Shown: piece after piece, positions 49,085-55,563 of the stretch
Layout: each line of letters starts with the position of its first letter
Position numbering within the stretch: position 1 is the first letter of the stretch
Source of the DNA: a virus
Virus record (IMG/VR): IMGVR_UViG_3300033146_005641
Span: 55,352 to 119,351 of that record
Length of the DNA: 64,000 nucleotides
Direction: 5' to 3' (one strand)
The notes under the pieces: generated by a model
Databases searched by the model: none
What the model saw: the letters and a program-made list of their open reading frames with translations, nothing else
What the model was told of the DNA's origin: nothing
Program-made: the position numbers and the translations under genes

Positions 49085-49440
49085 TGTACTCAAACATATA
49101 TTTAGTTAATTTTGAACATAAGCAGACAGGTAAGAATTTTCAGAAATTCGGTATCACTAAAAGTATTAATGTTATGGATAGATTTATACCCGAGAGATAT
49201 AAGGAAAGAGAAAAATATAGAGATTTTAATATAACTCTACTATATTCTAAAAGAGTTAAAACGTATTATGCCGAGAGAGAAGAAAAATATTTGATAAATA
49301 AATATAGAGATAATTTTTATCTTGAAGCTTTTTTAGGCGTGCCTCGCGATACTTATAAAGGTATGACAGGTATTACGGAACTTGTAGATATTAATGACAA
49401 AATAGAAAAAGTTATTAACGAAATGAAATCTGTTTTATAG
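49084..49440 (+). CDS. GIY-YIG-like/T5orf172-type protein
   Basis: 118 residues. NIYLVNFEHKQTGKNFQKFG (~4-23) followed by ITKSINVMDRFI has the pattern of the GIY-YIG-related T5orf172/Bro-associated domain (YLV......KIGIT.....R). The rest, with AEREEKYLINKYRDNFYLEA (~72-91), fits its second half. Such domains cut or bind DNA in phages, and some are homing nucleases. Substrate unknown. Confidence 0.6.
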   Translation: MYSNIYLVNFEHKQTGKNFQKFGITKSINVMDRFIPERYKEREKYRDFNITLLYSKRVKTYYAEREEKYLINKYRDNFYLEAFLGVPRDTYKGMTGITELVDINDKIEKVINEMKSVL

Positions 49441-49443
49441 TCT

Positions 49444-49465
49444 TTTAAGTCTTTTATTATATAAT
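49444..49465 (+). promoter_or_regulatory. Early-type promoter, probably leaderless
   Basis: TTTAAGTCTT at 49444 and TATAAT at 49460-49465. The ATG at 49473 is only seven bases after the -10 box. Confidence 0.7.
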
Positions 49466-49472
49466 ATATTAT

Positions 49473-49640
49473 ATGAATAGAGAGAATGGAATAGAAATAG
49501 AGGAATTTTATGCTGATGACTATTATTTCAATATATATTTCTATAGAAAACGTATACTAAAAAAAGGTAAGGTAGATATGATTATTTTGGTAAAAGATAT
49601 ATCCCAACCTATACATATAAAGGAGAAACCATGGTCTTAG
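49473..49640 (+). CDS. Small early protein, 55 residues
   Basis: Starts MNRENGIEIEEFYADDYYFN and ends with VKDISQPIHIKEKPWS. There is no Shine-Dalgarno; the start falls where transcription should begin, so a leaderless mRNA is likely. It overlaps the next gene by ten bases. Beta-rich by residue pattern. Unknown function. Confidence 0.55.
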   Translation: MNRENGIEIEEFYADDYYFNIYFYRKRILKKGKVDMIILVKDISQPIHIKEKPWS

Positions 49641-49864
49641 AAGAAATGATAGAATACACTAATAAAAGCCTATCGAGAGATAGACTAGGATTATCAAAAA
49701 TTGGTGAAGGTGCTATCCGAGATAGATGGAAGAAGAAAGAGGATCAGGGTGGCTTTTCTAATTATTGGAAGGAAGTCTCTCTAGAGGATGCTTTAAAAAG
49801 GAGAAAAATGATATCTAATGAAATAAAAAAATATAAAAAAGATAATCCACAAAAATTTACTTAA
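49631..49864 (+). CDS. Small early protein, unknown
   Basis: 77 residues after AAAGGAGAAACC. MVLEEMIEYTNKSLSRDRLG, then charged helices rich in Lys. Overlaps the upstream gene. The phrase EVSLEDALKRRKMISNEIKK (~46-65) is helical. No family recognised. Confidence 0.6.
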   Translation: MVLEEMIEYTNKSLSRDRLGLSKIGEGAIRDRWKKKEDQGGFSNYWKEVSLEDALKRRKMISNEIKKYKKDNPQKFT

Positions 49865-49871
49865 ATTTAAA

Positions 49872-49892
49872 TTTAGATTTTTAATATATAAT
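49872..49892 (+). promoter_or_regulatory. Promoter of the folE-queD cluster
   Basis: TTTAGATTTT at 49872 and TATAAT at 49887-49892, then ATAAAGGAAGAAA before the ATG at 49911. It is weaker than the other early promoters. Confidence 0.55.
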
Positions 49893-49910
49893 AATATATA
49901 AAGGAAGAAA

Positions 49911-50666
49911 ATGAATATTAAACAATTTGTAAAAGAAAGATATCTTAAACAAGGCTTTAAAAATTTTAATAAATCTTGGAAAGAATATGAAGAAATTCGT
50001 AATTTCGCTCCAAACGGTAACGTTTTTGAAGGTGATAAGGGTGTTTCAGACGAGGCTCATTTTATTATGAGAATGTGTACTCAATACTATTTAACTAAAG
50101 CCTTCGAAGCTATGAAGATCGACCTATCTGATGATAATGTATCTGAAAACCTTGACGAGGGAAATATTGGAACACCAGGAAGAATTGCAAAAGTTTGGAC
50201 AGGATTTGACACACACGACGATATGGAATTAGGAGGAGGTAGATGGAATAGAAAACCAAGATTAGCAAGTTTTCCAAATACAGGGAATTCTAATATTCCT
50301 ATTACCAAAAGAGTAGATATTGTTTCTAACTGTTCTCATCATTTCATTCCGTTTCACACGTTAGCAAGGCCCGATTCTTACGCTATTATTAGTTATATTC
50401 CCGATAAAAAAGTTTTAGGAATTTCTAAGCTTCAGAGGGTTGCTAATTGGGTTTCTCAAAGATTTTGGCTTCAAGAAGATTTAACTAAAGCTCTATACGA
50501 GGAAATAGCTGAAGTAGCAGAAACGAATAGTGTTTATGTAGGTTTGTATAACGTAGTTCACGGTTGTGAAAGTCTTAGAGGTGCTAAAAGTAACGACGGA
50601 GCGTTTACGAGTGAATATTATGGTGGAGCTTTTGAAGATCCTGAATTGAGGAGACAAATTGTATGA
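49911..50666 (+). CDS. folE: GTP cyclohydrolase I (FolE)
   Basis: 251 residues. It turns GTP into 7,8-dihydroneopterin triphosphate, the first step for folate and for 7-deazaguanines. Features: TPGRIAKVWTGF (~88-99), the zinc site NCSHHFIPFHTLARPDSYAI (~140-159; Cys141, His144), YIPDKKVLGISKLQRVANWV (~163-182) and NVVHGCESLRGAKSND (~213-228; His217 and Cys219). It heads a cluster with queD, so a role in DNA base modification is more likely than folate supply. A 28-residue gene overlaps its end. Confidence 0.93.
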   Translation: MNIKQFVKERYLKQGFKNFNKSWKEYEEIRNFAPNGNVFEGDKGVSDEAHFIMRMCTQYYLTKAFEAMKIDLSDDNVSENLDEGNIGTPGRIAKVWTGFDTHDDMELGGGRWNRKPRLASFPNTGNSNIPITKRVDIVSNCSHHFIPFHTLARPDSYAIISYIPDKKVLGISKLQRVANWVSQRFWLQEDLTKALYEEIAEVAETNSVYVGLYNVVHGCESLRGAKSNDGAFTSEYYGGAFEDPELRRQIV

Positions 50667-50749
50667 AAATAGATGGAAATAATCTATCTGAAATTGCATG
50701 TAATATAGTAGACGATTTTACACCATTTAAACTAAATAAAGGAAAATAA
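50663..50749 (+). CDS. 28-residue protein between folE and queD
   Basis: ATG at 50663 overlaps the folE stop (ATGA) after GAGGAGACAAATTGT, and the stop at 50747-50749 abuts the queD ATG. MKIDGNNLSEIACNIVDDFT and then PFKLNKGK. It may simply couple translation of the two enzymes. No match known. Confidence 0.5.
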   Translation: MKIDGNNLSEIACNIVDDFTPFKLNKGK

Positions 50750-51352
50750 ATGAAATATATTATCGATAAATCGTTTTCGTTCTGTTATGGACATAGAGTT
50801 CATAACCAGCGTTTAGATACAAAGTTTACAGAAAGTGGAGATGCCTGCCTAGCCTGTCGTCACTTACACGGACATGAAGGTTTAGTAAAGATCTTTTTAG
50901 AAGAAGATAAAAATAGTACGAATATTAAAGATACAGGAATGGTAACAGACTTTAAACATCTCGGATGGTTTAAGAATTTTCTAGATGATGTGTTAGATCA
51001 TAAATTTATTATGGATTTAGAAGATCCGCTATTTCAAAATGAATTTACCTTATGTCAAAATAAATCAAATATGATTAAGATGAAAGAAGAGTTTTTCATT
51101 CCGGATTTGACATATATTAGAAACCATATTCAACAAGAACTAGAAAATGATCGCATTAATGAGAACGAAGCATCAGCAATTTTTGAAAAATACGAAGGTG
51201 CTATTTTTGTAGATTTTGTTCCTACATCAGAAAACCTATCAGGATGGTTACTTTCAATAGTTCAAGAAAAAATGAAAGATCTACCAGGAATTAGAGTAAA
51301 AGCAATTGAATATTGGGAAACCCCAAAATCGCATTGTAGAGTAGAGGCATAG
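50750..51352 (+). CDS. queD: 6-carboxytetrahydropterin synthase (QueD)
   Basis: 200 residues, longer than a typical QueD (~120) because of an insertion. Zinc and catalytic features: FCYGHRVHNQRL (~11-22; first His), CLACRHLHGHEGLVKI (~38-53; catalytic Cys and two His), TDFKHLGWFKNFLDDVLDHK (~67-86) and FVPTSENLSGWLLSIVQEKM (~156-175; PTxEN motif) with EYWETPKSHCRVEA at the end. It makes CPH4, the second step towards preQ0. The ~40-residue insertion (~95-140) is not typical. Confidence 0.92.
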   Translation: MKYIIDKSFSFCYGHRVHNQRLDTKFTESGDACLACRHLHGHEGLVKIFLEEDKNSTNIKDTGMVTDFKHLGWFKNFLDDVLDHKFIMDLEDPLFQNEFTLCQNKSNMIKMKEEFFIPDLTYIRNHIQQELENDRINENEASAIFEKYEGAIFVDFVPTSENLSGWLLSIVQEKMKDLPGIRVKAIEYWETPKSHCRVEA

Positions 51353-51353
51353 A

Positions 51354-51743
51354 ATGTCTCTGTACGGTGCTGATAGTGAGCCTAATATTTCTAATACTAA
51401 AAACGGTTGGAGAAATTGTAAAACAACAGGACCTATAGAAACTATATCTGTTAGAATGAACGTTTCTGATTTTGAACATACTCATGGATTCGACCACGAG
51501 AGACTAAAGATCGAGTTTGCTAATCAGATTTCAAGAGAAATTGTTAATTCAATAAACTTTAAAATGCGTAAAGAAAATTTTACAAAAACGACAATATATG
51601 AGGCTGATCTACACATAGTTAAAGAACCGAAATCTAAAAACTATATAATGGATAAAGAACACTTCGTATGGGAGGGTAAAACGTGGAATCAGGATGAAAT
51701 CATTGAAGCTTTAAAAATAGCATATCCTCATTACACTATTTAA
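51354..51743 (+). CDS. Unknown protein of the folE-queD cluster
   Basis: 129 residues, one base after queD. It starts MSLYGADSEPNISNTKNGWR. A beta/alpha core follows: ETISVRMNVSDFEHTHGFDH (~29-48), then EFANQISREIVNSINFKM. The remaining residues hold acidic and aromatic groups (DKEHFVWEGKTWNQDEIIEA). It is not QueE (no CxxxCxxC) or QueC. Its place suggests a part in the same modification pathway or its regulation. Confidence 0.65.
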   Translation: MSLYGADSEPNISNTKNGWRNCKTTGPIETISVRMNVSDFEHTHGFDHERLKIEFANQISREIVNSINFKMRKENFTKTTIYEADLHIVKEPKSKNYIMDKEHFVWEGKTWNQDEIIEALKIAYPHYTI

Positions 51744-51749
51744 TCTAGA

Positions 51750-51772
51750 TTTAAGTTAGCTTATTATATAAT
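51750..51772 (+). promoter_or_regulatory. Early-type promoter
   Basis: TTTAAGTTAG at 51750 and TATAAT at 51767-51772, then AGAAGGAGAAAAAC before the ATG at 51794. Confidence 0.8.
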
Positions 51773-51793
51773 ATAAAGTAGAAGGAGAAAAAC

Positions 51794-52297
51794 ATGAAAG
51801 TAGTTTATATTAACGGTTTTAATGGACATAATAGCAATAAACCAAAAAGACTATCAGAAATTTTAAATATAGACATAGAACACATAAAACTATATATAAA
51901 TGAAGATGGTAGCATTAACTATGAGGATATTAAAGAGAAATCAAAAAACGCAGATTTGATTATAGCTTCTAGTACAGGAGCATACATAGCTCAAAAAATA
52001 TGTTATGAATATAATATTCCTCTAGTCTCATTGAATGGTATTCTAACACATGATGAACTAGAAAAAGTCTTTAAAAAACTCAACCATAAAATAAAATTTG
52101 AAGATTATGGAAGAGTCAGTATAGAGAGACTAATATTAATTAATGAAGATGATGATTTAGTAGATCCGAATCATTCTTTAGATCTCGAAGGAATCGGAGT
52201 GCTTTTTAAAAAAGGCGGACATAGGTTTGAAAATCTTGACGAAGCTAAAATTTTTATTTTAGATTTTATTAATCATATACAACTTATGCGTTCTTAA
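51794..52297 (+). CDS. Alpha/beta-hydrolase of the YqiA/UPF0227 esterase type
   Basis: 167 residues. VVYINGFNGHNSNKPKRLSE (~3-22; oxyanion region), LIIASSTGAYIAQKICYEYN (~55-74; nucleophile Ser60 in SSTGAY), LILINEDDDLVDPNHSLDLE (~113-132; acid) and KKGGHRFENLDEA (~139-151; His) form the whole catalytic triad. Bacterial YqiA is a small esterase. Its 3' end overlaps the convergent late gene by 14 bases. A phage role is not known to me. Confidence 0.75.
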   Translation: MKVVYINGFNGHNSNKPKRLSEILNIDIEHIKLYINEDGSINYEDIKEKSKNADLIIASSTGAYIAQKICYEYNIPLVSLNGILTHDELEKVFKKLNHKIKFEDYGRVSIERLILINEDDDLVDPNHSLDLEGIGVLFKKGGHRFENLDEAKIFILDFINHIQLMRS

Positions 52298-52820
52298 ATT
52301 TTTTACCCGTACCTAACATCATTTTGATAATTTTAGTTCCATTAATATCTCTCTCATAATGAGTGTCGTCTATAGGTTTAATTTCTTTTTGTAAAATCTC
52401 TCCTGCCTCATCTGTAGTCTTAACATATTTCTTAACTAGAGAAGGCATTTTTTTCTCCATAAACTTCATAAGACTATGAGAAGCTTCTATAAGAGATCTA
52501 TCTAAATCATCTTTTAATAATTTTTCTAACTCTCTCTTACCTTCCTTAGAACCGTCGGTAAAAACAGCAACAGTCTTTCTAAGATCTTGTTTATCTTTAT
52601 ATAATAAACCTGCTAAAATTTTATTATTTTTTTTAACTATCTTCCATAATTTAATTTTATCAATCATATCGTTTTTGTTTTGAAACCCACTACCTTTTAT
52701 ACCACCAATACTCTTATAAGACTCCTGTAATAGGTCCCATATTTCGTCTACATATTGTGATTTTTCCTCCTTCGTAAAAAGATTGATAATAGATTCATAA
52801 AATATCTCTTTAAACTTCAT
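52284..52820 (-). CDS. Late protein with capsid-targeting-like N-terminus (GNAT-like middle)
   Basis: 178 residues after AAGGAGTTCTC. Starts MKFKEIFYESIINLFTKEEK, the N-terminal pattern shared with other late proteins here. The middle, GIKGSGFQNKNDMIDKIKLW (~39-58), KIVKKNNKILAGLLYKDKQD, RKTVAVFTDGSKEGKRELEK (~80-99), looks like a degenerate GNAT fold seen in phage proteins. It is expressed from a late box and may be packaged in the head. Confidence 0.6.
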   Translation of the reverse strand: MKFKEIFYESIINLFTKEEKSQYVDEIWDLLQESYKSIGGIKGSGFQNKNDMIDKIKLWKIVKKNNKILAGLLYKDKQDLRKTVAVFTDGSKEGKRELEKLLKDDLDRSLIEASHSLMKFMEKKMPSLVKKYVKTTDEAGEILQKEIKPIDDTHYERDINGTKIIKMMLGTGKKFKNA

Positions 52821-52846
52821 GAGAACTCCTTAAGTTTTTTCTAATT

Positions 52847-52854
52847 TATTTATA
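52847..52854 (-). promoter_or_regulatory. T4-type late promoter
   Basis: TATAAATA on the minus strand, 27 bases upstream of the ATG at 52820. Confidence 0.8.
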
Positions 52855-52879
52855 TTATAATTAAAAATAAGGAAAAATA

Positions 52880-53329
52880 ATGAGAGAAGATAAAACATAT
52901 ATTTATTATGAACATAACGACTATCTAGAAGATATCGAAAAATTTAAAAAATATTTAGATATTCATTCAGGTGATAAAAATATTCATATTATAGTTCCTA
53001 TGTTCGGAGCTCTACCCTTGGCGACTAAATTAAAAAATGTGTTAAAATGTAAGGTTAGTATAGTTAAAATGTCTAGGTATGGAGGTAATGATAAAAAAGC
53101 TTCTTGGATATATTTAGATGATGTTAGAGAAAACGATATTTTATATATTATAGATGATTTATATGATAAGGGTGTAACTATTAAACAAGTAAAAGACCTA
53201 GTACAAAAATCTTTTCCTAATAATGATATAAAAGCTATTACTATTTTTGGAAGGAAGAACTCACCAGATTATGTAAAATATTTTAGAGAGCATCCTGGAA
53301 AGTGGATAAAATTTGAAGATTGGGAATAG
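52880..53329 (+). CDS. Phosphoribosyltransferase
   Basis: 149 residues after AATAAGGAAAAATA. The PRPP-binding loop ILYIIDDLYDKGVTIKQVKD (~86-105) is clear, and IIVPMFGALPLATKLKNVLK (~37-56) gives the N-terminal strand-loop. It is close to the xanthine/hypoxanthine-guanine type. In a phage that may make 7-deazaguanine it could feed purine salvage, but the substrate cannot be read from sequence. Confidence 0.8.
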   Translation: MREDKTYIYYEHNDYLEDIEKFKKYLDIHSGDKNIHIIVPMFGALPLATKLKNVLKCKVSIVKMSRYGGNDKKASWIYLDDVRENDILYIIDDLYDKGVTIKQVKDLVQKSFPNNDIKAITIFGRKNSPDYVKYFREHPGKWIKFEDWE

Positions 53330-53332
53330 TCC

Positions 53333-54256
53333 CTAATCTTCTTTTTCTAGTTCCTCGAATTCTTTTAAAAACTCTTTTAATTTTCTATACTCCCAAGAAT
53401 CATCACCTCTATAATCTTTAATTCCACCATCTTTAACAATATTTTCTATATAATATCCTAAAGCCTCTGCCTTCTGAAGAGATCTTCTCAAGTCGTTTAC
53501 GATACTTTCTAAATTTATTGCTTCGCTTTTCGACTTCCCTTCAGTAGCTCTACTTATAGTTTCTTCGACATATTTATTAATCATATCTATATCTTTTTGA
53601 GATTCTTCTTTAGCTATTTTAATAATTTTAGAAGTCTTTTTCTGAAGAAATTTAATAAGAGCTTTTCTTTTCTCAGGAGAAACGTTATTTAATTCTGCTC
53701 TTTCTTTTTCTCTTTTTTCTCTACTTAATACTCTATTAGGATCTACAGTTACTAAGTAAATATCTACATTTTGTGAGAAATCAATAATATCCTTAATTTC
53801 AGAAGCTTTAAGATATTTTCTAGTTCTATCATAAGACCTTCCTTTTTTATACTCTCTTTCCTTTTTAGTCACTACACCTTCGTTAGAAATTAACATAAAT
53901 TTAGCAGCGCCGTCACCATACTCATCAAAAGATGCTAGATAAGCCCATTCTCCGTTAATCTTAATAGCTACTGCAGCATAAGATTTTTTAGCTTCTTTAG
54001 CCTCTAGCTCTTTTTTAGAGTAGCGTCTCTCTAATCTATCTTTTGGAGGAACGTATCCTCTTATCTTCTTAGCAATCGCTGTAAGGTCTGTTGGCTTAGC
54101 GTTTTTCTTATATATTTCTATTTTAGAATTTTCTCCACCCTGACCATTAAAGTCTATATATCCTTTACGTCCTACTATTACATCTATAAATTCCTTAGGT
54201 AGTCCTTTTAAATTACCTAAACCCTCGTCTAGCCGTAAATACTCTGAAAATTTCAT
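53333..54256 (-). CDS. Late protein with capsid-targeting-like N-terminus, unknown
   Basis: 307 residues from the ATG at 54256, seven bases after AGGA; a GTG two codons earlier is too close to that site. Starts MKFSEYLRLDEGLGNLKGLP. A globular part (~15-150) contains YAAVAIKINGEWAYLASFDE (~92-111) and FMLISNEGVVTKKEREYKKG. The rest is Lys/Glu-rich coiled coil. Late expression and the start sequence suggest an internal head protein, possibly injected with DNA. Confidence 0.6.
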   Translation of the reverse strand: MKFSEYLRLDEGLGNLKGLPKEFIDVIVGRKGYIDFNGQGGENSKIEIYKKNAKPTDLTAIAKKIRGYVPPKDRLERRYSKKELEAKEAKKSYAAVAIKINGEWAYLASFDEYGDGAAKFMLISNEGVVTKKEREYKKGRSYDRTRKYLKASEIKDIIDFSQNVDIYLVTVDPNRVLSREKREKERAELNNVSPEKRKALIKFLQKKTSKIIKIAKEESQKDIDMINKYVEETISRATEGKSKSEAINLESIVNDLRRSLQKAEALGYYIENIVKDGGIKDYRGDDSWEYRKLKEFLKEFEELEKED

Positions 54257-54283
54257 TATCACATCCTGATTATTTTATTATTT

Positions 54284-54295
54284 TATTTATAAATA
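54284..54295. promoter_or_regulatory. Divergent late promoter pair
   Basis: TATTTATAAATA with TATAAATA on plus (54288-54295) and minus (54284-54291). The plus arm leads to the 50-residue NrdD-like gene, the minus arm to the gene at 54256. Confidence 0.8.
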
Positions 54296-54322
54296 CTATA
54301 AATTAAAAGAGGAGAAAACATC

Positions 54323-54475
54323 ATGAGTAAAGATGAAATTTTAACACTAAAAAAAGACAAAAGACAAAAATGTATAGTTTATACAAGGGTTATGGGTTAT
54401 CACAGACCTGTTGAGAGTTTTAATATAGGTAAATCAGGTGAGCATAAGGAAAGAAAACTTTTTACCCAACACTAA
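54323..54475 (+). CDS. NrdD-like mini-protein, 50 residues
   Basis: ATG at 54323 after AAAAGAGGAGAAAACATC. The segment CIVYTRVMGYHRPVESFNIG (~17-36) followed by KSGEHKERKLF matches the extreme C-terminal part of anaerobic ribonucleotide reductases and the small stand-alone proteins of this type that I recall from Campylobacterota genomes. The glycyl-radical loop and its CxxC-CxxC zinc site are absent. Function unknown. It is likely host-derived, and it has a late promoter. Confidence 0.65.
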   Translation: MSKDEILTLKKDKRQKCIVYTRVMGYHRPVESFNIGKSGEHKERKLFTQH

Positions 54476-54534
54476 AAATATATATGATATAACAAGATTT
54501 ACACATCTTGATTATTCAACTCATTTTATCTGAT

Positions 54535-54557
54535 TTTAAGTCTCTTTATACTATAAT
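54535..54557 (+). promoter_or_regulatory. Early-type promoter, full consensus
   Basis: TTTAAGTCTC at 54535 and TATAAT at 54552-54557, then AAAGAGGGATAGAAGG before the ATG at 54583. Confidence 0.85.
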
Positions 54558-54582
54558 ATATTATATAAAGAGGGATAGAAGG

Positions 54583-55146
54583 ATGAAATTCAAGGATACT
54601 AAATATGGTGATTTAACGGGACAAACCTATAAAGGCGATATTAATGCAGAAGATTTAGGTCTAACTTCTCTAGAGGGGTCTCCGAAGGTTGTAGAAGGAA
54701 GTTTTTATTGCTTTAATAATCAACTAACCTCTTTAGAAGGTGCTCCAGAGGTAGTTAGAGGATATTTTGATTGTTCAAACAATCAACTAACTTCTCTAGA
54801 GGGAGGTCCCGGAGTGGTCGATGGTATTTTTTACTGTCATAGTAATCGATTATCTTCTCTAGAGGGGTCTCCAGAGGCAGTTAGAGGAGATTTTAGTTGC
54901 TCAGATAACAATTTAGCTTCTCTAGAAGGAGCTCCTAAGACAGTTAAAGGAGATTTTTATTGCTCTTACAACGAACTAACTTCTCTAGAGGGGGCTCCTG
55001 AGGTAGTTAGAGGTACGTTTTATTGTCATGAAAACAATCTAACTTCTCTAGAGGGAATACCTTATTATAAAAGAATAATAGCTGATTTTAGTAAACTAGA
55101 AGTTGATGATTATATGAAAGATAGGTTTCCTTATCATTTTATATGA
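54583..55146 (+). CDS. LRR-like repeat protein
   Basis: 187 residues from the ATG at 54583, just after the early leader. A 25-residue head (MKFKDTKYGDLTGQTYKGDI) is followed by six tandem 21-residue repeats of the form LTSLEGAPEVVRGxFxCxxNx (~27-152) and a seventh short one, then a C-terminal cap FSKLEVDDYMKDRFPYHFI. Regular Leu spacing indicates a leucine-rich-repeat-like or pentapeptide-like solenoid for protein binding. A shortened paralogue lies at 57006. Confidence 0.75.
   Translation: MKFKDTKYGDLTGQTYKGDINAEDLGLTSLEGSPKVVEGSFYCFNNQLTSLEGAPEVVRGYFDCSNNQLTSLEGGPGVVDGIFYCHSNRLSSLEGSPEAVRGDFSCSDNNLASLEGAPKTVKGDFYCSYNELTSLEGAPEVVRGTFYCHENNLTSLEGIPYYKRIIADFSKLEVDDYMKDRFPYHFI
54661..55038 (+). 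repeat. Six tandem 63-base repeats within the LRR-like gene
   Basis: Units start CTAACTTCTCTAGAGG or close variants every 63 bases. They are diverged but still alike enough for recombination. Confidence 0.85.
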
Positions 55147-55147
55147 T

Positions 55148-55170
55148 TTTAAGTCTCTTTATACTATAAT
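55148..55170 (+). promoter_or_regulatory. Early-type promoter, full consensus
   Basis: TTTAAGTCTC at 55148 and TATAAT at 55165-55170, with leader AAAGAGAAAAGGATAGAG before the ATG at 55199. Confidence 0.85.
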
Positions 55171-55198
55171 ATATTATATAAAGAGAAAAGGATAGAGA

Positions 55199-55555
55199 AT
55201 GTTAAAAAGACTAACAGAATTCAAATGTCTTCAAGAAGCAGCCAAATTATATACTGGCCGCCTAACATTACAGAAGGCAATAGATTTTCTAAAATTTGAA
55301 AATGACTGGGATATTGAAATTATAGAAGATGATTATAAAAACATAAATGTAGGATTTTGTGAAGAAAACGATATTAATGTTGAACATATGGTTTTTATGA
55401 AAAAACTTCAAGAATCTGGCGAAATTAATATGATTACAGAATCTATCCCTGTTATTATGAAAATATTATTATTAGATAAGAAAGAGGCAAGAAGAGTATT
55501 AAGTGATTATATAGCATATTATGATGAAGTTTATAATCCTCAAAAATGTATATAG
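55199..55555 (+). CDS. Early protein of unknown function
   Basis: 118 residues directly after the early leader. MLKRLTEFKCLQEAAKLYTG, then two helical segments and a mixed middle (WDIEIIEDDYKNINVGFCEE, ~37-56). It precedes the HD-Pnk gene by nine bases and shares its transcript. No family recognised. Confidence 0.65.
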   Translation: MLKRLTEFKCLQEAAKLYTGRLTLQKAIDFLKFENDWDIEIIEDDYKNINVGFCEENDINVEHMVFMKKLQESGEINMITESIPVIMKILLLDKKEARRVLSDYIAYYDEVYNPQKCI

Positions 55556-55563
55556 GAGAGAAA

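Noticed and set aside
54661-55038. 63-base direct repeats as a possible CRISPR or iteron array
   Set aside because: They are in frame, contiguous and encode a regular 21-residue protein repeat.
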